From Streptomyces spiroverticillatus (GTDB lineage: Bacteria > Actinomycetota > Actinomycetes > Streptomycetales > Streptomycetaceae), in NCBI GenBank assembly GCA_014650415.1, contig BMUX01000001.1, positions 496,001 through 560,000 of the forward strand: a DNA stretch of 64,000 bases. The letters run 5' to 3'. Position numbers and translations under genes: made by a program. The stretch's first letter is position 1, and every line of letters starts with the position of its first letter. The notes under the pieces are model-generated. The model did not search any database. It was given only the letters and a program-made list of their open reading frames with translations, and was not told the origin of the DNA. Below, in pieces: positions 26,303 to 35,752 of the stretch.

Positions 26303-27176
26303 GTCCCGCGCCCTTGGCGGGGCCGTCCGCGTGCGGTGCCGCCGTCCAGGCGGCGCAGCACAGCATCAGCTTCGCCGTGAAGTTGATCCACAGCAGCAGG
26401 GCGACGGGGACGCCGAAGGCGCCGTACATGCTCTTGGAGGCGACCCCGCTCATGTAGCCGCCCAGCAGCATCTTGAGCAGTTCGAAGCCGACCGCGCCGA
26501 TGAGCGCCGCGACGACGAGCCTGCGGCGCTCGGGCTGCACGCCGGGCAGCAGCGTCAGGACGTACAGCAGGAGCAGGAAGTCCGCGCCGACGGCGACCGC
26601 GAGGGCGGCGATCCGCAGCAGGACGCCGCCCGCGCCGGACTCGGAGAGGTCCAGGGTGCGGGCGGTCCAGCCGACCGCCGTGGAGCCGACGGCGGAGGCG
26701 ATGAGCGAGCCGAGGCCCGCCCCGCCGAGACCGGCCAGGACCAGTCCGTCCTTGAGCTTGCGCAGGATCGGGTTGCCCTCGTCGACGTCGTCCAACTGCC
26801 ACACGGTGCGCAGGCATTCGCGCATGGAGCCGACCCAGCCGATGCCGGTGAAGAGCAGCAGCGCACCGGCGACGAGGCCGACGGTGCCCGCGTTGTTGAT
26901 CAGGGCGTCGATGTCGAGCTGGTCGGAGATGCCGGGGACCTGCTCGGCGATGCTGCTCTTGATGTCGGCGATCTGCTCCTTGCTGAGCACCGCCGCACCG
27001 ATCGCCGCACCCACCGTGATCAGCGGGAACAGCGCGAGGAAGCTGATGAAGGTGATCGCCGCGGCGAGCCTGCTCCACTTCGCCCGGTCCAAGGTCTCGT
27101 ACGTCCGCCAGATGTGGGTGCCCATCAGACGCGTCACCCACGGCCCGATCACCGGGAGGTTCTTCAGCCAGTCCAT
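26253..27176 (-). CDS. YihY/virulence factor BrkB family inner membrane protein
   Basis: The 307-aa protein has about six spans. The family signature is present: RLAAAITFISFLALFPLITVGAAIGAAVL, GLVAGALLLFTGIGWVGSMRECLRTVWQ, and a terminal GYMSGVASKSMYGAFGVPVALLLWINFTAKLMLCCAAW. The family was once called RNase BN and has no established activity. The C-terminal tail is hydrophilic (ADDDGTAPAP). The gene is convergent with dac, sharing 50 bp, and lies just downstream (24 bp) of the gtrA-like gene on the same strand, so it may be read from the DPA-type operon. Confidence 0.85.
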   Translation of the reverse strand: MDWLKNLPVIGPWVTRLMGTHIWRTYETLDRAKWSRLAAAITFISFLALFPLITVGAAIGAAVLSKEQIADIKSSIAEQVPGISDQLDIDALINNAGTVGLVAGALLLFTGIGWVGSMRECLRTVWQLDDVDEGNPILRKLKDGLVLAGLGGAGLGSLIASAVGSTAVGWTARTLDLSESGAGGVLLRIAALAVAVGADFLLLLYVLTLLPGVQPERRRLVVAALIGAVGFELLKMLLGGYMSGVASKSMYGAFGVPVALLLWINFTAKLMLCCAAWTAAPHADGPAKGAGPTADDDGTAPAPATSG

Positions 27177-27199
27177 GATCTTTGTGTACCCGCCTGCTC

Positions 27200-27625
27200 T
27201 CAGTTACGGAAAACCAAAGTGCGGGTACCCCAGAACCGCAGGCAGGTCGCCAGCGCCATGCCGACGAGTGAACCGGAGACGGTGTCGGCGCGCGGCGAGG
27301 TGAGCCCGAGCCCGTAGTGCGAGACGAGCAGGCAGAGCAACTGGACCAGCGCACCGGCCACGTTGACGGCGAAGAAGACGCCGTACTGGCGCAGGCGCGA
27401 GACCTGCGCGGTCCGGTTCTTGTACGTTCCCAGGGCGTTCCCGGCGTACGCGACGGAGCATCCGGCGAGGAAGGCGACGGCCTTCGCCGACAGCGGGTCC
27501 CAGTCGAGGGGGCCCCGCAGCCAGACGAAGAGGGCGAGGTCGGCGAGGTAGGCGCAGACGCCGACAGCGGCGAAGGAGCCCAGCTCGGACCAGTTCACGG
27601 CACGGGCGCTCACGCGGTTGCGCAT
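27200..27625 (-). CDS. GtrA-family membrane protein (Rv3789-like)
   Basis: The 141-aa protein has four predicted spans: ELGSFAAVGVCAYLADLALFVWL, AVAFLAGCSVAYAGNALGTYK, YGVFFAVNVAGALVQLLCLLVSH and VGMALATCLRFWGTRTLVF, the GtrA layout. GtrA proteins are linked to movement or organisation of polyprenyl-phosphate sugars. The mycobacterial member next to dprE1 was proposed to help translocate decaprenyl-phosphoryl-arabinose. It starts 2 bp after the UbiA-type gene, so it is clearly co-transcribed with the pathway genes. Confidence 0.85.
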   Translation of the reverse strand: MRNRVSARAVNWSELGSFAAVGVCAYLADLALFVWLRGPLDWDPLSAKAVAFLAGCSVAYAGNALGTYKNRTAQVSRLRQYGVFFAVNVAGALVQLLCLLVSHYGLGLTSPRADTVSGSLVGMALATCLRFWGTRTLVFRN

Positions 27626-27627
27626 AC

Positions 27628-28617
27628 TCACAGGTCGGCGACCGCCAGCGCGTACATCGCCATCCACACCAGGCCGATCATGAGCAGTCCCCGGTCGCGC
27701 AGGACGACGTCCTCGGGGGCTCCGGCGGAGCCCCGGTCGGCGAAGACGGCGTACCGGAGGATGCCCACGATGTAGGCGATCATGGAGAGTTCGCGCCAGG
27801 GCAGGACGCCACCGTCGGTGGCGCCTCCGCGTTCCATGGCCCACAGGCAGTAGCCGAGCAGGGTGACGCCGGCGGCGAGCTGCCAGACGAAGCGCAGGTA
27901 GCCGGTGGTGTATTCGCTGAGGAGGGCGCGGGTCTTGCCCTTGTGGGGGCTGTCGGCCATCTGGACGGCCTCGGAGTAGCGCTTGGCGGCGACCATGAAC
28001 AGCGCGCCGAAGCCGGTGGTGATGAGGAACCAGCGGGACAGCGGGATGCCGAGCGCGATGCCGCCGATCATGGCGCGCATCAGGAAGCCGGTGGTGACGA
28101 CGACGAGGTCGAGCACGAGGACGTGCTTGAGGCGCAGGCAGTACGCCATCTGCATCATGACGTAGCCGGTGAGCAGGGCCGCGGTGAGCGGGTTGCAGAG
28201 GAAGGCGGCGGCGGTCGGCGCGAGGACGGCGAGGAAGGTGCCGGCGGCGTGCGCGACGACGACGGGGACCTGTCCGGCGGCGACGGGGCGGCGGCACTTG
28301 GTGGGGTGGGCGCGGTCGGCCTCGGCGTCGAGGGCGTCGTTGATCAGGTAGACGGCGGACGCGGCGGCCGTGAACAGGACGAATACGACGGCCAGTTGGA
28401 GCGCGGAGTGCACGGAGAAGAGCTGTCCCGCGGCGGCCGGGGCGGCCACCACCAGGCTGTTCTTGATCCACTGCCGGGGGCGGGCGGTGCGCAGCAGTCC
28501 CAGCGGGAGACCGAGCGGGCGCAGGGCGCGGCGCTGCGGCGGGAGGGTGGGGCCGCCGGTGGCGGCGCGGCGGTCCTGCTGCTTCTCCAGGAGGGGGATG
28601 ACGGTGCGGTCAGACAC
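27628..28617 (-). CDS. ubiA: Decaprenyl-phosphate phosphoribosyltransferase (UbiA superfamily)
   Basis: The 329-aa protein has an N-terminal soluble arm. ARPRQWIKNSLVVAAPAAAG follows, then the first Asp-rich site NDALDAEADRAHP and multiple spans including YVMMQMAYCLRLKHVLVLDLVVVTTGFLMRAM. This matches the mycobacterial DPPR synthase group (Rv3806c type), which moves phosphoribose from PRPP to polyprenyl phosphate, rather than quinone prenyltransferases. Its start overlaps the PAP2 gene by 8 bp and gtrA follows after 2 bp. The location beside dprE1/dprE2 supports the assignment. Confidence 0.87.
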   Translation of the reverse strand: MSDRTVIPLLEKQQDRRAATGGPTLPPQRRALRPLGLPLGLLRTARPRQWIKNSLVVAAPAAAGQLFSVHSALQLAVVFVLFTAAASAVYLINDALDAEADRAHPTKCRRPVAAGQVPVVVAHAAGTFLAVLAPTAAAFLCNPLTAALLTGYVMMQMAYCLRLKHVLVLDLVVVTTGFLMRAMIGGIALGIPLSRWFLITTGFGALFMVAAKRYSEAVQMADSPHKGKTRALLSEYTTGYLRFVWQLAAGVTLLGYCLWAMERGGATDGGVLPWRELSMIAYIVGILRYAVFADRGSAGAPEDVVLRDRGLLMIGLVWMAMYALAVADL

Positions 28618-29131
28618 GGGAGGCCTCCCGTGTCTTCAGCCACTTGGCGCCGATCCCGGCGGTGATGCCGCCGAGGGCCGCGCCCGCCGCCACGTCGCTC
28701 GGGTAGTGCACGCCGACGACCAGCCGGGAGACGCACATCGCGGCGGCCAGCGGCGGGACGACCTGCTTGCCGAACGGCCCGAGCGCACCGAGGGCGACGG
28801 CCGCGGCGGCCGCCGAGGTGGCGTGCGAGCTGGGGAAGGAGTGCCGCCCCAGGGTCTTCACCAGGGGCTGCCGGTCCGTGAGTTGGGGGCGGGGGCGGCG
28901 TACGACGCGCTTGACGCCCATGCTCGCCAGGTGGGCCGCGCCGATCAGTGCCGTACCGCGCAGCCAGGCGCCGCGCCTCTCGCGGTCGACGCCCGCGCCG
29001 AGCAGTCCGGCGGCCAGCCACAGCGCACCGTGTTCGCCGCTGAAGGAGAGGGCGCGGGCGGCGGCGGCCACGCGCGGATCCGTACCGCAGTCACGCATCG
29101 CGGACAGCAGACGGTGGTCCACTTCTCGCAT
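28610..29131 (-). CDS. PAP2-superfamily phosphatase (candidate polyprenyl-phosphoribose phosphatase)
   Basis: The 173-aa membrane protein has all three phosphatase motifs: KRVVRRPRP (KX6RP), HSFPSSHATS (PSGH-like) and SRLVVGVHYPSDVAAG (SRX5HX3D). In mycobacteria a PAP2 protein next to the DPPR synthase gene (Rv3807c) is proposed to remove the 5-phosphate to give decaprenyl-phosphoryl-ribose. ATG 29131 was chosen because an AAGGG lies 6 bases before it; ATG 29137 is possible. It is the first gene of the minus-strand trio and is divergent from dprE1. Confidence 0.85.
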   Translation of the reverse strand: MREVDHRLLSAMRDCGTDPRVAAAARALSFSGEHGALWLAAGLLGAGVDRERRGAWLRGTALIGAAHLASMGVKRVVRRPRPQLTDRQPLVKTLGRHSFPSSHATSAAAAAVALGALGPFGKQVVPPLAAAMCVSRLVVGVHYPSDVAAGAALGGITAGIGAKWLKTREASRV

Positions 29132-29320
29132 TGTCATCCCTTGATATCGGTGTGCGTGGCCCGGAAAGGCGCACATCAGGGGAGACTCTTGTCGGGAAAA
29201 TGCCAATATTCATGACATTTCGTGATGACACTCTGTCAACCACCCGTTCCGCTCAGGAAACGCGCAAACACCAAGAAGAGGTGACATAAGAGGTCACCTC
29301 CTGGCGATACGGTCACGCCC

Positions 29321-30697
29321 ATGGCTGACAACACCACGCTCACCACCGAAGCCGACTCCTTCGCCTCCGTGACCGGCTGGGGCCGCACCGCCCCCACCAC
29401 CGCCCTGGTGGAGCGTCCGCGTACGTACGAGGAGGCAGCGGCGGCGGTACGGGGCTGCGGGGCACGCGGCTCGATCGCGCGGGGCCTGGGCCGGGCGTAC
29501 GGGGACGCCGCGCAGAACGCGGGCGGCTCGGTCCTCGACATGACCGGCCTGGACCGCATCCGCAGCGTCGACGCGGACGCCGGGATCGTGGTGTGCGACG
29601 CCGGGGTGAGCCTGCACCGGCTGATGGAGGTGCTGCTCCCGCTCGGCTGGTTCGTGCCCGTGACCCCCGGCACCCGGTACGTCACCGTCGGCGGGGCGAT
29701 CGGCGCGGACATCCACGGCAAGAACCACCACGTCTCCGGCGGCTTCTCCCGGCACGTGCGCTCGCTGCGGCTGCTGCTCGCGGACGGCGAGGTGCGCGAG
29801 GTCCTCCCCGGCACCGAACTCTTCGACGCGACCGCCGGCGGCATGGGCCTGACCGGCGTCATCCTCTCCGCGACGGTCCAACTGCTGCCCGTGGAGACCT
29901 CGTTGATGTCGGTGGACACCGAGCGCGCCACCGACCTCGACGACCTGATGACCCGCCTCACCGAGACCGACCACCTGTACCGGTATTCGGTGGCGTGGAT
30001 CGACCTGCTGGCCAAGGGCGCCTCGATGGGCCGCTCCGTCCTCACCCGCGGCGACCACGCCCCACTGGACGAACTGCCCGCCCGCGCCCGCCGCCACCCG
30101 CTGACCTTCCGCCCCGGCCAGTTCCCCGGCGCCCCCTCCTTCGTCCCCGAGGGACTGCTCGGCCGCAAGTCCGTCGGCCTCTTCAACGAGCTCTGGTACC
30201 GGCGGGCCCCCCGTTCCCGGGTCGGCGAACTCCAGAAGATCTCGACCTTCTTCCACCCCCTGGACGGCGTCCCGCACTGGAACCGGATCTACGGCCGCAG
30301 CGGCTTCGTCCAGTACCAGTTCGTCGTCCCGTACGGACAGGAGGAGGCCCTGCGCCGGATCGTCGGCCGGATCTCCCGGCGCGGCTGCCCGTCCTTCCTC
30401 GCCGTGCTCAAGCGCTTCGGCGACGGCGACCCGGGCTGGCTGTCCTTCCCCGTGCCCGGCTGGACGCTCGCCCTCGACATCCCGGCGAACATGCCCCGCC
30501 TCGGCACCTTCCTCGACGAGCTCGACGAGGAGGTCTGCGCCGCCGAAGGACGCCTCTACCTGGCCAAGGACTCCCGCGTACGTCCCGAGACGCTCGCCGC
30601 GATGTACCCGAAGCTCGACGCCTTCCGCGCCCTGCGCGCCGAGCTGGACCCGCACGGGGTCTTCACCTCGGACCTCTCCCGCCGCCTCGCCCTCTGA
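29321..30697 (+). CDS. dprE1: Decaprenylphospho-beta-D-ribofuranose 2-oxidase
   Basis: The 458-aa flavoprotein has an FAD_binding_4 domain (ARGLGRAYGDAAQNAGGSVLD, VCDAGVSLHRLMEVLLPLG, TPGTRYVTVGGAIGADIHGKNHH, with His132 at the same position as in the M. tuberculosis enzyme). The ALO-type C-terminus has LYLAKDSRVRPETLAAMYPKL. It oxidises C2 of decaprenyl-phosphoryl-ribose. The residue at the position of M. tuberculosis Cys387, the covalent benzothiazinone target, is Ala384 here (WTLALDIP). The gene is 20 bp upstream of dprE2 and divergent from the PAP2 gene. Confidence 0.9.
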   Translation: MADNTTLTTEADSFASVTGWGRTAPTTALVERPRTYEEAAAAVRGCGARGSIARGLGRAYGDAAQNAGGSVLDMTGLDRIRSVDADAGIVVCDAGVSLHRLMEVLLPLGWFVPVTPGTRYVTVGGAIGADIHGKNHHVSGGFSRHVRSLRLLLADGEVREVLPGTELFDATAGGMGLTGVILSATVQLLPVETSLMSVDTERATDLDDLMTRLTETDHLYRYSVAWIDLLAKGASMGRSVLTRGDHAPLDELPARARRHPLTFRPGQFPGAPSFVPEGLLGRKSVGLFNELWYRRAPRSRVGELQKISTFFHPLDGVPHWNRIYGRSGFVQYQFVVPYGQEEALRRIVGRISRRGCPSFLAVLKRFGDGDPGWLSFPVPGWTLALDIPANMPRLGTFLDELDEEVCAAEGRLYLAKDSRVRPETLAAMYPKLDAFRALRAELDPHGVFTSDLSRRLAL

Positions 30698-30717
30698 AAC
30701 TGTTCTAGGAGCTTCAC

Positions 30718-31473
30718 ATGAAGGACGCCTTCGGCACCCCGCAGTCCCTGCTCGTCCTCGGCGGCACGTCCGAGATCGGGCTCGCCACCGCCCGCCGCCT
30801 GGTCGCCCGCCGCACCCGCACGGTGTGGCTGGCGGGCCGCCCCTCCCCCGCCCTCGACGCGGCGGCGGGCCAGCTCCGCGACCTGGGCGCAGAGGTGCAC
30901 ACCGTGCCCTTCGACGCCCTCGACAGCGCCTCGCACGAAGAGGTGCTGGGCAAGGTCTTCACCGAGGGCGACATCGACATGGTGCTGATCGCCTTCGGGC
31001 TGCTCGGCGACCAGGCCCGCGACGAGGCCGAACCGATGGCCGCCGTACGGGTCGCCCAGACCAACTACACGGGCGCGGTCTCCGCCGGTCTGGTCTGCGC
31101 GAACGCCCTCCAGAGCCAGGGCCACGGCTCGCTGGTCGTACTGTCCTCGGTGGCGGGCGAGCGGGCCAGGCGGGCGAACTTCATCTACGGCTCCAGCAAG
31201 GCGGGCCTGGACGCGTTCACTCAGGGGCTGGGGGACGCGCTGCACGGGACGGGGGTGCACGTCATGGTCGTACGCCCCGGATTCGTACGGACGAAGATGA
31301 CCGAGGGCATGGAGGAGGCCCCCCTCGCGACGACGCCGGAGGCCGTGGCCGAGGCCATCGAGGCGGGGCTGCGCAGGCGCGCGGAGGTGGTGTGGGTGCC
31401 GGGGGCGCTGCGGGCGGTGATGTCGGCATTGCGGCACGTCCCGAGGCCGCTGTTCAGGCGCCTGCCGGTGTAG
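30718..31473 (+). CDS. dprE2: Decaprenylphospho-beta-D-erythro-pentofuranosid-2-ulose 2-reductase
   Basis: The 251-aa short-chain dehydrogenase has the cofactor site VLGGTSEIGLATARRL, an early NAD(P) loop and the catalytic SSVAGERARRANFIYGSSKAG (Ser, Tyr-x3-Lys). It reduces the 2-keto intermediate made by DprE1 to the arabinose epimer. An AGGAG lies 7 bases before the ATG, and only 20 bp separate it from dprE1, so both form one transcript. The C-terminus (ALRHVPRPLFRRLPV) is the usual DprE2 end. Confidence 0.88.
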   Translation: MKDAFGTPQSLLVLGGTSEIGLATARRLVARRTRTVWLAGRPSPALDAAAGQLRDLGAEVHTVPFDALDSASHEEVLGKVFTEGDIDMVLIAFGLLGDQARDEAEPMAAVRVAQTNYTGAVSAGLVCANALQSQGHGSLVVLSSVAGERARRANFIYGSSKAGLDAFTQGLGDALHGTGVHVMVVRPGFVRTKMTEGMEEAPLATTPEAVAEAIEAGLRRRAEVVWVPGALRAVMSALRHVPRPLFRRLPV

Positions 31474-31484
31474 CGGCCTCGGCC

Positions 31485-32066
31485 CTAGTGCAGGGCCGGC
31501 GCGTCGTGCGGAAGCCCCTGCGGCGGCAGATCCCCCTCCGTGCCCCCGCCGAACGCGTAGTCGCACATCTTCCGCCACACCCCGTCGGACCCCTGCTCGT
31601 ACAGGGCGAAGGACTCGCAGGACCACTCGGCGGCGTACGCGGACAGCTCCTCGTACGCCCGGTCCATGCCCTCCTCGGTGATGCCGTGGGCGACCGTCAC
31701 GTGCGGGTGGTACGGGAACTGGAGCTCGCGGACCAGCGGCCCCGACGCGTCCCGCACCCGCTTCTGGAGCCAGGCGCACGCGGACGCGCCCTCGACGACC
31801 TTCACGAAGACCACCGGCGACAGCGGCCGGAAGGTGCCCGTGCCCGCGAGCCGCATCGGGAACGGCTGCACCGACGCCGCGACCGACGCCAGGTGCGCCT
31901 CCACCGACGGCAGCAGGTCCGCGTCGATCTCGGTCGGCGGCAGGAGCGTGACGTGGGTAGGGATGCCATGAGCGGCAGGGTCCCCGAAGGCCGCGCGCCG
32001 CTCCTGGAGCAGGCTGCCGTACGGCTCCGGGACCGCGATCGAAACGCCGAGCGTTACGGTCCCCAC
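31485..32066 (-). CDS. 2'-5' RNA ligase / cyclic phosphodiesterase family protein (2H superfamily)
   Basis: The 193-aa protein has both HxT motifs of the 2H phosphoesterase fold: HVTLLPP near residue 38 and HPHVTVAHG near residue 119. They are separated by the usual core including FRPLSPVVFVKVVEG. Members ligate or hydrolyse 2'-5' or cyclic phosphodiester bonds; the physiological substrate is unknown. GTG 32066 follows GAGGAGAAC. It is convergent with dprE2 (11 bp) and downstream of trpS on the same strand with about 150 bp between. Confidence 0.83.
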   Translation of the reverse strand: MGTVTLGVSIAVPEPYGSLLQERRAAFGDPAAHGIPTHVTLLPPTEIDADLLPSVEAHLASVAASVQPFPMRLAGTGTFRPLSPVVFVKVVEGASACAWLQKRVRDASGPLVRELQFPYHPHVTVAHGITEEGMDRAYEELSAYAAEWSCESFALYEQGSDGVWRKMCDYAFGGGTEGDLPPQGLPHDAPALH

Positions 32067-32215
32067 GTCGTTCTCCTCGTCGTCGCTGTCGTCACTGCGG
32101 ATGGGTGAAGGAAGCTGTCGCAGTGCAGTGTGGCGGGCGCAGGGGCCCCGGGGCCAGAGTCCAAGGTCCGGGGCCTGCGGGACGTGCGTCCGCCACCGCT
32201 GCGTGCTGGCAGACC

Positions 32216-33357
<1,142 letters not shown>

Positions 33358-33359
<2 letters not shown>

Positions 33360-33385
33360 AACCGATGCGGTGCTTCCGGTGTATC
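33358..33385 (+). promoter_or_regulatory. Putative ECF promoter of the sigma gene
   Basis: GGAACC (33358-33363), a 17-base spacer, then GTATC (33381-33385). The same elements with the same spacing precede the gene at 34913, suggesting autoregulation by the ECF sigma factor encoded just downstream. Confidence 0.65.
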
Positions 33386-33391
33386 AAGTGT

Positions 33392-34030
33392 GTGAGAACG
33401 CTGGAGGGGACCCTGAGAGGGGGCGGCGTCGTCGTCGATGAAGCCGCGGTGATCGCACGCGTACTGTCCGGGGATTCCGAGGCGTACGCGGAGCTGGTGC
33501 GGGCCCACACGGGCACGGCACTGCGGGCGGCCGTGGCGCTCGGGGCGGGGGCGGACGCCGAGGACGTGGTCCAGACGGCCTGGGTGAAGGCGTACCAGGC
33601 GCTGGGCGGCTTTCGGGAGGGCGCGGCCTTTCGGCCCTGGCTGATACGCATCGTGGCCAATGAGACCAGGAACACAGTGCGTGCCGCGTCCCGGCTGCGC
33701 TCCGCCGTGGGCCGGGAGGCCACGCTGACCGGGGCCTTCCCCTTGATACCGGAGTCGGCGGACCCGGCGGTGGCCGCGGTGCGCGCCGAGCGGATGGCGG
33801 CGCTGGCCGCCGCGCTGGAGGAGCTGAGCGAGGAGCACCGACAGGTGGTCACGTGCCGGTTCCTGCTGGAGCTGGACGAGGCGGAGACGGTGCAGGCCCT
33901 GGGCTGGCCGAGGGGGACGGTGAAGTCCCGGCTGAACCGGGCGCTGCGCAAGCTGGAGCGGCTGCTACCGGCGGAGCTGGCGGAGGAACTGCGGGGAGGG
34001 GGTGGGGTGCGTGGGCGGCGAACTGCCTGA
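33392..34030 (+). CDS. ECF-family RNA polymerase sigma factor
   Basis: The 212-aa product has region 2 (AYAELVRAHTGTALRAAVALGAGADAEDVVQTAWVKAYQAL, then FRPWLIRIVANETRNTVR) and region 4 (ALEELSEEHRQVVTCRFLLELDEAETVQALGWPRGTVKSRLNRALRKLERLL). The start is uncertain. GTG 33392 lies only 7 bases after the putative -10, implying an almost leaderless mRNA; ATG 33365 would place the promoter inside the gene. The stop overlaps the downstream anti-sigma candidate by 20 bp. Confidence 0.87.
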   Translation: MRTLEGTLRGGGVVVDEAAVIARVLSGDSEAYAELVRAHTGTALRAAVALGAGADAEDVVQTAWVKAYQALGGFREGAAFRPWLIRIVANETRNTVRAASRLRSAVGREATLTGAFPLIPESADPAVAAVRAERMAALAAALEELSEEHRQVVTCRFLLELDEAETVQALGWPRGTVKSRLNRALRKLERLLPAELAEELRGGGGVRGRRTA

Positions 34031-34790
34031 TGAGCTGCGGGAGTTGGGGCGGTCCATCCGGGTTCCGGAGGGCATCGGGGAGTCGATGGCCGAGCGGGTG
34101 CTGGCCCAGTTGCTCGCGGACGGCGTCCCGACGCCTCTCCCCCCGGTGTCGCGGTGGGTGCGGCTGCGGGGCTGGGCGCGGCGGCGGTGGCGAGCGCTGG
34201 CGGCGGGGGTGTCCGGGCTGCTGGTGGTGCTGGCGCTGACGCCGCCGGTGCGGGCGGCGGTGGCGGACTGGTTCGGCTTCGGCGGGGTCGGTGTGCGGTA
34301 CGAACCGGGGCGGGCGACACCGTCGCCGGACCCGGTGCCGGGCTGCCCGGGGGCGGTGCCGTTGGCGGAGGCCGAGCGGCGGGCGGGGTTCTCGGTGCGG
34401 CTGCCCCAGTCGCTGGGGAGGCCGGGCGGGGCCTCGGTGTCGGCGGACGGGCGGGTGCTGTCGGTGTGCTGGGCCGACGGGGGCGGCAGGGGTGGTGGGC
34501 CGGTGCGGCTGGATGTGTTCCGGGCGGGGCTGGACCCGCTGTTCTTCAAGACCGTGTCCGGGGAGCCGGAGTGGACGGAGGTCGGGACGAACACGGCGCT
34601 CTGGTTCCCCGAGCCGCACCGGCTGACGCTGCGGCTCCAGGACGCCGCCGGGCAGCCGTACGCACCGGTGGTGAGGACGGCGGCACCGACGCTGGTCTGG
34701 CAGGGGCGGGACCGTGCGCTGACGTGGCGGCTGGAGGGGGTGACCCCGATGGCTCGGGCGGTGGAGGTCGCGGAATCGGCCGGGAACTGA
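34011..34790 (+). CDS. Putative anti-sigma factor, single-span membrane protein
   Basis: The 259-aa protein has a cytoplasmic N-terminus of about 50 residues (GGELPDELRELGRSIRVPEGIGESMAERVLAQLL) and one span (LAAGVSGLLVVLALTPPV). An exported domain follows, with two cysteines and a C-terminal beta-rich part (VGTNTALWFPEPHRLTLRLQD). GTG 34011 has GGAGGGGG 9 bases upstream and overlaps the sigma gene by 20 bp. Its position and topology match membrane anti-sigma factors that hold an ECF sigma factor until an envelope signal arrives. No canonical zinc motif is visible. Confidence 0.7.
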   Translation: MGGELPDELRELGRSIRVPEGIGESMAERVLAQLLADGVPTPLPPVSRWVRLRGWARRRWRALAAGVSGLLVVLALTPPVRAAVADWFGFGGVGVRYEPGRATPSPDPVPGCPGAVPLAEAERRAGFSVRLPQSLGRPGGASVSADGRVLSVCWADGGGRGGGPVRLDVFRAGLDPLFFKTVSGEPEWTEVGTNTALWFPEPHRLTLRLQDAAGQPYAPVVRTAAPTLVWQGRDRALTWRLEGVTPMARAVEVAESAGN

Positions 34791-34825
34791 CCTCGCCGGA
34801 TCCGCCGGGAACTGACCTCGCCGGG
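34779..34825. repeat. Tandem 25-bp duplication over the anti-sigma stop codon
   Basis: GCCGGGAACTGACCTCGCCGG occurs at 34779 and again at 34804. The first copy contains the TGA of the anti-sigma gene. Confidence 0.8.
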
Positions 34826-34828
34826 ATG

Positions 34829-34856
34829 GGAACCTGCGCGGTCCGGGCGGTGTATC
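34829..34856 (+). promoter_or_regulatory. Putative ECF promoter of the exported-protein gene
   Basis: GGAACC (34829-34834), a 17-base spacer and GTATC (34852-34856), identical in both elements and spacing to the promoter before the sigma gene at 33358. Both are followed by A after GTATC. Confidence 0.68.
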
Positions 34857-34912
34857 AGAGGCAGATCCGTCAGAGGCAACGAAGCGACACACCTGGACAG
34901 TTGGAGGGGCTC

Positions 34913-35662
34913 ATGCGACACCGGCTTCGCTCTCTGCGGCGACTGGCCCTGCTGCTCTTGGTGCTCGGCCTCGCCTGGGCCACGGCTCCGGCGGCGTACG
35001 CCGGGGGTCCGACGAGTGTGCTGCTGGCCTGTCCGGTCAACGGCAAGACTGCCGCCCGGTATGCCTCGGACCTCGAGTACCGGTACCTGCTGGAGCTGCT
35101 GGAGCCGCCGTCCAGGAAGGCGACGGGCCCGGCGGACCGGCCCGGGCTGGAAGTGGGGATGGACGCCGACGAGATCAATGTGACCTGGCTGGTCAACGAC
35201 TCCGTCCCCTGGCGACTCCAGCAGGTGTACGTCCGCGAGGCCGGCCGCACCGTATGGATACACACGGCCTCCGACGACCCGGCGGACACCGAGGGCTCCT
35301 GGCACAAGGCCGCCGATCCGGTCCGGTTGGCGGGCCTGTTGAAGCGCTGGGGGCTGAGGGCGCCGGCCACCGACGAGGCCGTGGTGCCCTCCTGGCCGAC
35401 GCACGGGCCACCCCAGTCCTGGTACGACCGGCACGCCGAGCTGGACCTGGAAGCCCGCAGAGCCGCCATCGCCGCCGAGGCGCCCGCCCCGGTCGCGGCG
35501 CCCAGGCCCGTCGGTGCGGCGGACGGCTGGTGGTGGTCCATACCCGGGCTGGCCGCCGGGGCGGTGGGGGCGGTGCTGTTCCTGCGGTGGCGGGCGGCCC
35601 GGGAAGCGGGGCCCGGGGAGCCGGACCCGCCGGGGCCCCGGGGTCAACTCATCGACCTGTGA
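34913..35662 (+). CDS. Exported, C-terminally membrane-anchored protein of the ECF regulon
   Basis: The 249-aa protein has a signal peptide (LRRLALLLLVLGLAWATAPAAYA). The extracellular domain starts GGPTSVLLACPVNGKTAARYASDLEYRYLLELLEPP and holds EINVTWLVNDSVPWRLQQVYV. A C-terminal span follows (WSIPGLAAGAVGAVLFLRWRAAR) with a short cytoplasmic tail. The TGGAGGGG ribosome site is good. Its upstream sequence repeats the sigma promoter, so it is probably controlled by that sigma factor. It may sense or buffer the envelope signal; no enzymatic motif is visible. Confidence 0.75.
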   Translation: MRHRLRSLRRLALLLLVLGLAWATAPAAYAGGPTSVLLACPVNGKTAARYASDLEYRYLLELLEPPSRKATGPADRPGLEVGMDADEINVTWLVNDSVPWRLQQVYVREAGRTVWIHTASDDPADTEGSWHKAADPVRLAGLLKRWGLRAPATDEAVVPSWPTHGPPQSWYDRHAELDLEARRAAIAAEAPAPVAAPRPVGAADGWWWSIPGLAAGAVGAVLFLRWRAAREAGPGEPDPPGPRGQLIDL

Positions 35663-35752
35663 CCGGCAGTCCGGGCGGAAGATGTGCATCGGGCGGCAAG
35701 GTTTCCGCGCCCTCGCGGTGACCGACGATAGAAAGGGGCGCCGTCCGCACCT

